NCBI GenBank assembly: GCA_009780755.1
Contig: WQZL01000064.1
Coordinates: 1-12,134 of the forward strand
From: Promicromonosporaceae bacterium
GTDB taxonomy: Bacteria > Actinomycetota > Actinomycetes > Actinomycetales > Cellulomonadaceae
Length of the DNA: 12,134 nucleotides
Direction: 5' to 3'
Both the position numbers and the translations under genes were made by a program. The notes below the pieces were generated by a model. That model was not told where the DNA came from. It was given only the letters and a program-made list of their open reading frames with translations, and did no database searches. Within the stretch, counting starts at the first letter, position 1, and every line of letters begins with the position of its first letter. Below, one piece after another: positions 6,259 through 12,134 of the stretch.

Positions 6259-7361
6259 AGCAGGCTCCGGGTTTGGGTTTTGTCGGGAGTTTTCGCGGTC
6301 ACCGAGGCATCGGGAATGTGGTCGGCCAGCACGCCGTCCAGCGCCCCCTCGTCGGGATGCGTGGGGTAGGCGCCGATCACCTTTAGGTAATCGCCCGCCG
6401 CCATCAACTCGCCCAACAGCCCGCGCACCGTATCGTCCCACGGGGCGCCGTCAAGGGTGGCGACGAAGACGTACTGCTCGGCGCGTACCTTCAGCGGGCG
6501 GGTAATCAGCGAACTCATATTCACCTGATGGTTGCCGAATGACTCTGTCACCCGCGCCAGCACGCCAGGTCCGGTAGCCACCGGGGTGATCGCAAGCAAG
6601 GTGCGCCAACCGGTCAGGCAGGAGAAACCATCACCCACATCAGGTAGAGGCAACGGCGCAGGCCGCCGCCCCAGCTTGCGGAGTAACCCCCGACCGCGCC
6701 CTCTGGCGGGAGCTATCTTGGCCAGGGCGAGCTCTCGACGAATGGCCCGGTCGATGGCGGCTCGCGTCTGCGCGAAATCGTCCGGCGCCTCATCGCGGCG
6801 GGCCAGCACCAGGAATCGAGTGCGGGCACCTTGGAAATCCTCGACGCCACGCGCATAGGTTTGCAGCCCATACAGTGAGCCGCACAGGCGAGGCCCGAAG
6901 GCCACCCCGTTCGGCCCCAGATCGCGGCAGGCGGCAGCGTTCGAGGAGGCGGGCAGCGGGGTCAAGCCTCGTCCGGCGACAAACTCGGCCACCTGAGCAA
7001 GCCCATGTGGATGCGCCACCGCCTGTTTGAGCTTGCCGTGGCTTGGGCGAACGAACGCATCGAACGAGATGTCGAGCGCCACCGCATCGACGGCCACCAC
7101 ATCGGCCGAACCGAGCAGCGCATCCACAGATGGCACCACATAGCCCTCAATCGAGTTCTCGATGGCCACCACGCCCCGGGCAGCCGTCCCGCTGGCGACG
7201 GCGTCGTGTACCTGCCTAACCGTTTCCATCGGCACGGTCGCTCCGCTGGGTGCCCGCGTTCCGGCGCGGGCCAGCCAGTCGAGCGCCGCCTGATGCGTGA
7301 AGGTACCTTCCGGTCCGAGGAACGCTACCGCCGCTCCCCCACCAGTTCCGCGCTTGCTCAT
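6252..7361 (-). CDS. pheA: prephenate dehydratase with ACT domain
   Basis: Converts prephenate to phenylpyruvate, the committed step to phenylalanine. The protein has 369 residues, longer than the usual 280-310 monofunctional form. Numbered from ATG 7361, it shows GPEGTFTHQAA (16-26), ENSIEG (68-73) and the catalytic TRF motif (181-183) in the PDT domain, then an ACT domain from about 254 to 333 with GPGVLARV (GALV equivalent) and LITRP (ESRP equivalent) for phenylalanine feedback. Between TRF and the ACT domain lie about 70 residues, including an Arg/Gly/Pro-rich basic stretch; most family members have far fewer. A C-terminal tail of about 35 residues follows. ATG 7361 overlaps the preceding gene's stop (ATGA) and has GAGGTGG 5 bp upstream; a GTG at 7370 is less likely. 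Confidence 0.93.
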   Translation of the reverse strand: MSKRGTGGGAAVAFLGPEGTFTHQAALDWLARAGTRAPSGATVPMETVRQVHDAVASGTAARGVVAIENSIEGYVVPSVDALLGSADVVAVDAVALDISFDAFVRPSHGKLKQAVAHPHGLAQVAEFVAGRGLTPLPASSNAAACRDLGPNGVAFGPRLCGSLYGLQTYARGVEDFQGARTRFLVLARRDEAPDDFAQTRAAIDRAIRRELALAKIAPARGRGRGLLRKLGRRPAPLPLPDVGDGFSCLTGWRTLLAITPVATGPGVLARVTESFGNHQVNMSSLITRPLKVRAEQYVFVATLDGAPWDDTVRGLLGELMAAGDYLKVIGAYPTHPDEGALDGVLADHIPDASVTAKTPDKTQTRSLLW

Positions 7362-8257
7362 GGCATCCACCTCGGTTCTAGGGCCGACGGACCGGGCAGG
7401 AACTCGGCCCCCGGCAGCACCGCTAAGGTGCGATGCGCAATGCCGCTATCGGCCAGCTGCGCGGTAAGCGAATCCAGCACCTCTGAGTTCGGGCAGGCAA
7501 ACGACGTGAAGAACACATGCGGTCCCAGCGTTGAGGGATGCGAACGCAGATGTTGTAGGTCAAGCCCGGCGGCGGCGAATACGGCGAGGGTGGGCTGCAA
7601 GGAACCGCTGTAATCGTCGTGTGGGCCGAAGGCCAGCCACACTTGGGCCGGGGCTGCAAACCGCGGCCAGGTGGCGCGCGACTCCAGCAGGCCGTACCAG
7701 ATGGGGGGCAGCGACGAAAAACGCTCCGAACCGGACAGTTCGACCAGCCCAGCCGGGATACGTGGCCGCTCCACCACCAGCGTCCCGTCCGTGCCCGCAA
7801 TCGCCACACGCTCCGAGATGGTCATCCGGCCAGGTACGAGGCGGGGAGAAAGGCCCAGGGAACGCAGCACATCGGCACAGTCGCGCATCCCGGCCTCGTC
7901 GATCACCGCGACGCCGCCACCGTTTGCGGCGTTGGCCTGTCCAGCCCAGGCCCACTGTGGGATGACGGCCTGAGCGGAGGTGACCATCAAGGCGGGATCG
8001 CCAGAAAGCAAAGCCTGTTCCAAGACGAGAGTGGGCTGTTCCGGGTGGCCAAGGTGAAGCACTGCGGCCAGGTCGTCGATGGCCGCGACCGTGCCCAGGG
8101 TGTCTACGGCGTTACCCAAATCAAGCAATTCGATGAGTTCCCCTACGCCTGCGGAGGCCGGGGCCTGCCCCTCGGGTACCACCACGCCTGACCAGCCGCC
8201 GAGGCGCGCGGCCAGGGCGGCGTGGGTGGGTGATTCTCGTTTGGTACGACCGAGCAT
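7358..8257 (-). CDS. uncharacterised protein with C-terminal ACT-like domain
   Basis: Cytosolic protein of 299 residues. The first 200 are not recognised; they include predicted Rossmann-like stretches (VAVIDEAGMRDCADVLRSLG at 116-135, TLVVERPRIPAGLVEL at 159-174). The last 95 resemble the ACT domain of prephenate dehydratases: an opening strand, then GSLQPTLAVFAAAGLDL (218-234) in the GALV position, LRSHPS (237-242) in the ESRP position, a strand, a helix and a closing LAVLPG. The start ATG overlaps the membrane-protein stop by one base (TGATG), and its own stop overlaps pheA (ATGA). Lying directly upstream of pheA and tyrA, it may sense an aromatic amino acid or be a diverged dehydratase paralogue; no PDT catalytic TRF or ENSxxG motif is present. 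Function is inferred only. Confidence 0.7.
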   Translation of the reverse strand: MLGRTKRESPTHAALAARLGGWSGVVVPEGQAPASAGVGELIELLDLGNAVDTLGTVAAIDDLAAVLHLGHPEQPTLVLEQALLSGDPALMVTSAQAVIPQWAWAGQANAANGGGVAVIDEAGMRDCADVLRSLGLSPRLVPGRMTISERVAIAGTDGTLVVERPRIPAGLVELSGSERFSSLPPIWYGLLESRATWPRFAAPAQVWLAFGPHDDYSGSLQPTLAVFAAAGLDLQHLRSHPSTLGPHVFFTSFACPNSEVLDSLTAQLADSGIAHRTLAVLPGAEFLPGPSALEPRWMP

Positions 8258-8859
8258 CAAATTGCCCCAATTCTGAAGGGATCGACGGGCGGCGCGAGGG
8301 TAGCTTGCGGCGGGGGGACGCGAGCGAACCAGCGGCGCGGGAGGCAGGCGATTAATACCCAGGCGATGGCGGAGCCGAACGACCAGGCGGCTCCCGCCCA
8401 GGCCACGGGGATGTCCGAACTGGGGTCGGCTACCAGCACATCGCCGCCGGCCCCCGGCAACGAGAGAATCCACACCGCCGCCATCAGCGCTACCCCACCT
8501 GCGATGAACGTCGGCATTCCACCGAGGGCGCGGCAGAGCAGCGCCGTCGAGACAACAAGCACCAGGCCGATGGCTAGACCGCCAGGAAAGTTTGTCACCT
8601 GGACGAAGTCGATCTCCCACAACGTGCGGTGAATCGCCACACCGAGCGCACCAACCGCGAGGCCAAGCAATGCCGAAAGAGCCATCCGCAGGGCCATGTT
8701 CCCGCTACTGATGGGCTTGTCGTAGTCGAGGCCAACGGCACCGGGCGGTGGCACGTATAACGCGTCATAGTTCGCGAACAAGAAGGGCGGCGCATCCTGG
8801 CGCTGCTGTTCGCTCGGCGCAGACCATTTTGGGTCGGGAGCCGCCCATAAATCGTTCAT
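8257..8859 (-). CDS. four-helix membrane protein, DUF6113-like
   Basis: Integral membrane protein of 200 residues. A hydrophilic N-terminal region of about 50 residues, rich in Pro, Gln and Asp, is followed by four hydrophobic segments at about 56-77, 92-111, 115-135 and 152-174, then a short Arg/Pro-rich tail. The feature LSLPGAGGDVLV after the third helix recalls the DUF6113 family (Rv1171 type), whose genes commonly follow mshB, exactly as here. There is no catalytic motif. The ATG overlaps the mshB stop by four bases (ATGA), and its stop overlaps the next gene by one base. Function unknown; the family link rests on context and one motif. Confidence 0.8.
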   Translation of the reverse strand: MNDLWAAPDPKWSAPSEQQRQDAPPFLFANYDALYVPPPGAVGLDYDKPISSGNMALRMALSALLGLAVGALGVAIHRTLWEIDFVQVTNFPGGLAIGLVLVVSTALLCRALGGMPTFIAGGVALMAAVWILSLPGAGGDVLVADPSSDIPVAWAGAAWSFGSAIAWVLIACLPRRWFARVPPPQATLAPPVDPFRIGAI

Positions 8860-9767
8860 CGTTCGATCCTATCGAGCGCCGCCAGAAACTTTTGGCTTCC
8901 GGTCTCGGTTTGCGTCACCAAGAAGAATTCTTGAGCGCAGATACCAGCAGGAACACCATTAGAAAGGGCATACGAGCCGAGCGCTTCGCCCGCCGCCACA
9001 GCGCTAACGTTCTGTATTTGCGTGGCGTGTGCCAGCATCGCGGCTAACACTCGGTCAAGGACAGGAGCGACCTCAATTTGGGCAATGTCCGATGCGCCAA
9101 CGTCAATCTGGGCGCCCAGCGGCGTCCGCTGCCACAGGTCAGCGGCCCAGGGTGCTAGGCCATCGCTGGCGAATGTCGGATCGGCGGCGAGTTCCATAGC
9201 CCGCACGGTCACCTGGTGGGCGCGGATGTGATCGGGATGCCCATACCCGCCGGTCTCGTCATAGGTGGCCACGACGGCGGGGTGTTCGCGCCGGATGAGC
9301 AGTGCGAGGCGAGCGGCGGCCTCATCGAGCGGGACGGCACAAAACCCGCCGGTCACGCTCGGGTCGGGTCCGGCGATGCCGGGCGCAATCCAGATCATGC
9401 CGGAATCCTCGTAGCGCTCCTTGGTTTCGACACGGGTGGTTGAGTAGGCCGACGCAGGAGGCCGTGTCGAAACCACCGGACAGGGCAACTTGTCGAGGAA
9501 CGTGCCGCGCACGGTGTCGCCCAAAGCGCGGAGGGAAGCAGCCAGCTCTTGTTCGCGATAGGCCGCGAGTGCCGGGCCGTCTCCTTCGAGGTGCGCCAAT
9601 CTTGCCGATGCAGTGCCGGGCAGGGCCAGCACCTCGCCGCGCTCTCCGCGCGTGCAGGTCACCACCGTCACTGGCAGCCCGGCGGCGGCGGCTTGCGCGA
9701 TCAGCGCTCCGGTATATAGCACCTCATCATCGGGGTGCGCATGAACGGCGAGGAGGCTTCCGGGCAC
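8856..9767 (-). CDS. mshB: GlcNAc-Ins deacetylase MshB (PIG-L family)
   Basis: Zinc-dependent deacetylase of the PIG-L/LmbE superfamily; the best match in memory is MshB, which removes acetate from N-acetylglucosaminyl-inositol in mycothiol synthesis. The protein has 303 residues from GTG 9767. It shows AHPDDE at 10-15 (His11 and Asp14 for zinc, Asp13 as the base), VVTCTRGERGEVL (35-47), YEDSGM (119-124) and GGYGHPDH at 173-180, whose His180 completes the zinc site. LAHATQI near the C-terminus is also typical. GTG 9767 starts 2 bp after the typA stop, with a weak GAAG site; an upstream extension overlapping typA is rejected. Residues 98-115 are encoded by an inserted 54-bp repeat just before YEDSGM. 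The related Mca amidase cannot be fully excluded. Confidence 0.88.
   Translation of the reverse strand: MPGSLLAVHAHPDDEVLYTGALIAQAAAAGLPVTVVTCTRGERGEVLALPGTASARLAHLEGDGPALAAYREQELAASLRALGDTVRGTFLDKLPCPVVSTRPPASAYSTTRVETKERYEDSGMIWIAPGIAGPDPSVTGGFCAVPLDEAAARLALLIRREHPAVVATYDETGGYGHPDHIRAHQVTVRAMELAADPTFASDGLAPWAADLWQRTPLGAQIDVGASDIAQIEVAPVLDRVLAAMLAHATQIQNVSAVAAGEALGSYALSNGVPAGICAQEFFLVTQTETGSQKFLAALDRIER
9422..9475. repeat. 54-bp palindromic repeat inserted in mshB
   Basis: TGGTTTCGACACGG (9422-9435) and CCGTGTCGAAACCA (9462-9475) are perfect 14-bp inverted arms. The 26-base centre contains GGTTGAGTAGG. This combination (GTTTCGACACG arms with GGTTGAGTAG) is the layout of dispersed intergenic repeats in many actinobacterial genomes (recalled). 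At 54 bp it equals 18 codons and keeps the mshB frame open. Confidence 0.85.
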
Positions 9768-9769
9768 AG

Positions 9770-11671
9770 CTATGTCTTCTTTGCCCTGGACAATGCCCTG
9801 GCGCGCTCGATGGCGTCCAGGTTCACCTTGCGGATGCGGACTATCTGCGGGGTGACCTCCACGCATTCGTCTTGTTGGGCGAACTCCAGCGATTCTTCCA
9901 GCGTCAGCTTGCGCGGTGGCACCAGGTTCTCGAAGCTTTCGGCGGTGGAGGCCCGCATGTTGGTGAGCTTCTTCTCCTTGGTGATGTTCACGTCCATGTC
10001 TTCGTTACGGGAGTTCTCACCCACCACCATGCCTTCGTATACCTCCTGGGTGGGATCGACGAAGAAGGAGCCGCGTTCCTGAAGGTTAATCATGGCGTAG
10101 GGGGTAACCACCCCTGGGCGGTCGGCAACGAGAGAGCCGGTGTTGCGGCTCTCAATCATCCCGGCCCACGGCTCGTAGCCCTCCGCGATGGAGGCGGCAA
10201 TGCCCGTGCCCCGAGTCTCGGTGAGGAAGCGCGTGCGGAACCCGATCAGGCCACGGGCGGGCACCAGGAACTCCATGCGCACCCAGCCCGTGCCGTGGTT
10301 GGACATGGTTTCCATGCGACCCTTGCGGGCGGCGAGCAGCTGGGTGACGGCGCCGAGATATTCCTCGGGTGCGTCGATGGTCAATCGTTCCATCGGCTCG
10401 TAAATCTTGCCCTCAATGGTGCGGGTGACCACCTGCGGCTTGCCAACGGTTAGCTCGAAGCCCTCGCGACGCATTTGCTCTACCAGGATGGCCAGCGCGA
10501 GTTCGCCGCGGCCCTGCACCTCCCAGGCGTCGGGACGTTCGGTGGGTAGCACGCGCAGGGAGACGTTGCCGACGAGTTCTTGATCGAGGCGGTCCTTAAC
10601 CTGGCGGGCCGTGACCTTGTGACCCTTGCCGCCCTTACCTGCCAGCGGCGAGGTGTTGATGCCGATGGTCATGGAGATGGCCGGATCGTCTACGTGGATT
10701 AGCGGCAGCGGCCGGGGGGTTTCTAGGTCGGTGAGCGTCTCGCCGATCATGATGTCTTGGATGCCCGCGACGGCCACGATCGCCCCTGGCCCAGCGCTTG
10801 TTGCCGGCACGCGGTCGAGGCCAACCGTTTCTAGCAGCTCGGTGATTTTCACCTGACTTAACGTGCCATCATGCCTAGCCCATGCGACCTGTTGCCCCTT
10901 GCGGAGAGTGCCGTTATAGACCCGCAGCAGAGCGAGGCGGCCCAGGAAGGGCGAGGCGTCAAGGTTGGTGACATGTGCCTGTAGCGGCGCGCCCTCTTCA
11001 TAGGTGGGGGCCGGAATCGTCTCCAGGATGGTGGCGAAGAGTGGTTCAAGGTCGGCGTTATCGGGCAGCGCCCCATCCTGGGGCTGGTTCAGGCTCGCGT
11101 AACCGGCCTTGCCGGAGGCGTAGATGACGGGCACGTCCAGGATGGAGTCGAGGTCGAGATCGGGCGCCTCATCGGCCAGGTCGGAGGCCAGGCCAAGCAG
11201 CAGGTCGGTGGTCTCGTTTACCACCTCGGTAATGCGGGCATCCTGCCGGTCGGTCTTGTTCACGACGACGATGACGGGCAGCTTGGCGGCCAGAGCCTTG
11301 CGAAGCACGAAGCGGGTCTGCGGCAGCGGCCCCTCGGAGGCATCCACGAGTAGCACCACGCCATCGACCATAGACAGGCCGCGCTCCACCTCACCGCCAA
11401 AATCGGCGTGACCGGGGGTGTCGATCACGTTGATCGTGATGCCATCGGGGTGTTCGCCCGCGTGCTTGCCTTTGTAGAGGATCGCCGTGTTCTTGGCGAG
11501 GATGGTGATGCCTTTTTCCCGTTCCAGATCGCCCGAGTCCATGACACGTTCGGTGGCGTTGCGGTCGCCCAGCGCCCCGCCTTGCCGGAGCATGGCGTCT
11601 ACCAGGGTGGTCTTGCCGTGATCGACATGGGCGACAATCGCGACATTGCGCAGATCAGAGCGCACAGCCAT
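9770..11671 (-). CDS. typA: translational GTPase TypA/BipA
   Basis: Ribosome-binding GTPase of the elongation-factor superfamily, linked in other bacteria to ribosome assembly and growth under cold or stress. The protein has 633 residues, within the usual 600-640. The G domain shows AHVDHGKTT (14-22, G1), GITI (54-57, G2), DTPGHADFGG (84-93, G3), NKTD (138-141, G4) and ASGKAG as G5. Domain II follows, then the EF-G-like domains III and V, and the TypA-specific C-terminal domain with PARGLIGFR and ERGSFFVDPTQEVYEGMVVGE-type sequence. The ATG at 11671 has only a weak GAG upstream. It is the first gene of a tightly packed run to tyrA. A 26-bp hairpin lies in its leader. In mycobacteria typA (Rv1165) is also near mshB and fdxC (recalled). 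Confidence 0.97.
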   Translation of the reverse strand: MAVRSDLRNVAIVAHVDHGKTTLVDAMLRQGGALGDRNATERVMDSGDLEREKGITILAKNTAILYKGKHAGEHPDGITINVIDTPGHADFGGEVERGLSMVDGVVLLVDASEGPLPQTRFVLRKALAAKLPVIVVVNKTDRQDARITEVVNETTDLLLGLASDLADEAPDLDLDSILDVPVIYASGKAGYASLNQPQDGALPDNADLEPLFATILETIPAPTYEEGAPLQAHVTNLDASPFLGRLALLRVYNGTLRKGQQVAWARHDGTLSQVKITELLETVGLDRVPATSAGPGAIVAVAGIQDIMIGETLTDLETPRPLPLIHVDDPAISMTIGINTSPLAGKGGKGHKVTARQVKDRLDQELVGNVSLRVLPTERPDAWEVQGRGELALAILVEQMRREGFELTVGKPQVVTRTIEGKIYEPMERLTIDAPEEYLGAVTQLLAARKGRMETMSNHGTGWVRMEFLVPARGLIGFRTRFLTETRGTGIAASIAEGYEPWAGMIESRNTGSLVADRPGVVTPYAMINLQERGSFFVDPTQEVYEGMVVGENSRNEDMDVNITKEKKLTNMRASTAESFENLVPPRKLTLEESLEFAQQDECVEVTPQIVRIRKVNLDAIERARALSRAKKT

Positions 11672-11689
11672 CTAAGGACTCGTTTCATT

Positions 11690-11715
11690 CGGTTGGGAAC
11701 CCGCAACCCCAACCG
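11690..11715. promoter_or_regulatory. inverted repeat in the typA leader
   Basis: CGGTTGGG (11690-11697) and CCCAACCG (11708-11715) are perfect 8-bp arms around a 10-base loop, ending 18 bp upstream of the typA ATG. No T-run follows it, so it is unlikely to be a classic terminator for the preceding gene. It could be a leader hairpin, a protein-binding site or a repeat remnant. Confidence 0.4.
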
Positions 11716-11747
11716 CTGCGACCCCCCGCAGCACTACGGACAAGCCA

Positions 11748-11753
11748 ATTCTA
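11748..11753 (-). promoter_or_regulatory. putative -10 element for the typA operon
   Basis: TAGAAT on the minus strand fits TANNNT and lies in the 127-bp gap upstream of typA. No good -35 is found at 16-18 bp. If correct, the mRNA would carry a leader of about 70 bases holding the 11690-11715 hairpin. Confidence 0.3.
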
Positions 11754-11798
11754 CTCCCCACCCACCGCTGCACCGGAAGTTACGGTCATTCTTAGAGT

Positions 11799-12134
11799 CT
11801 AGGCAGTAGTTTGGGTTAGGCGGCGGGTTTCGATGATCGCGTGAGAACGCCACCAGTTGCGGGCGACGGCCCACTCCTCTAGGTAAGCGCCCCAACTCCA
11901 GGTAATGGGCCAGGCGCCATCGGGCTGTTGTGCGGCGGCGAGCATGTCTACCTGCGCGGCTAGCAGATCACGCAGTTCGGGCAGGAAGGTGCTGGCCGGG
12001 TGCCAGACGAAGTTGCTCGGGTAGGCAACGTAGCCCGCCCACTCGGCCGGGTCTCGTTCTAACGCCTGGTCAATGTGACGCCAGATTGCGGCCCGGAGTG
12101 CGGGCAGGTCGAACTCGGCTACCCGATCAGGTGC
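11799..12134 (-). CDS. prenyltransferase/squalene-cyclase-fold protein, C-terminal part
   Basis: The last 111 residues of a gene whose start lies beyond the window. The frame runs open from the window edge to a TAG at 11801-11799. The sequence has a helix ending in LLAAQVDMLAAAQQ, then PDGAWPITWSWG and EEWAVARNWWRSHAIIETRRL. The DG-x-WP-x-TW-x-W pattern followed by a Trp-rich helix matches the last toroid repeat of a common uncharacterised bacterial family with the alpha/alpha prenyltransferase fold. No catalytic aspartates can be judged from this fragment. It precedes typA by 127 bp on the same strand. The fold call is moderate and the function unknown. Confidence 0.7.
   Translation of the reverse strand, partial: APDRVAEFDLPALRAAIWRHIDQALERDPAEWAGYVAYPSNFVWHPASTFLPELRDLLAAQVDMLAAAQQPDGAWPITWSWGAYLEEWAVARNWWRSHAIIETRRLTQTTA

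Noticed and set aside
6259..6441. N-terminal extension of TyrA reading back into pheA.
   Set aside because: The conserved Rossmann strand begins 7 residues after GTG 6258, which has a good GGAG site; the extension is low-complexity antiphase sequence of pheA.
9302..10453. Long open frame of 383 codons on the plus strand.
   Set aside because: It lies antisense to mshB and typA, both certain genes, and its sequence is Arg/His/Gly-rich as expected of a high-GC shadow frame.

Overview
The window looks like ordinary chromosome from a high-GC Gram-positive bacterium (Actinomycetota). Pointers are a DUF3117 protein, an MshB-type mycothiol deacetylase, a seven-iron FdxA ferredoxin, a DUF6113-like membrane protein, heavy use of GTG starts and ATGA overlaps, and promoters that place a TANNNT -10 box six bases before the start codon (leaderless mRNAs). 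The dispersed repeats suggest, without proving, a propionibacterial-type actinomycete. There is no transposase, phage gene, CRISPR array, rRNA or tRNA. No gene-free stretch exceeds about 130 bases.

Layout. Positions 49-1881 (minus) carry DUF3117, trpS and a 2H phosphoesterase, the last two closely spaced. At 2017-2829 (minus) is a LOG-family nucleotide phosphoribohydrolase, divergent from a leaderless plus-strand gene (2860-3423) that resembles a PD-(D/E)XK nuclease without its E-x-K residues. At 3435-5077 (minus) lies a coupled fdxA-citrate synthase pair. It is divergent from a small plus-strand gene (5097-5375) that looks like a free-standing SH3-like domain; the two promoters share -10 bases. 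At 5401-11671 (minus) six genes are packed with gaps of 2 bp or overlaps: typA, mshB, a membrane protein, an ACT-domain protein, pheA and tyrA. The window ends in the 3' part of an alpha/alpha-toroid, prenyltransferase-like protein.

How the genes work together. pheA and tyrA take prephenate to phenylalanine and tyrosine. The ACT-like protein directly upstream may be a regulator or diverged paralogue of the same pathway. They are translationally chained behind mycothiol synthesis (mshB) and a ribosome-associated stress GTPase (typA). FdxA and citrate synthase form a second, central-metabolism unit.

The most unusual signals are small palindromic repeats inside conserved genes. A 54-bp element with 14-bp perfect arms sits in frame inside mshB and adds 18 residues. 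A second, unrelated palindrome sits in tyrA. A 12-base core of the first repeat recurs in a hairpin between the convergent ends of the SH3-like gene and tyrA.
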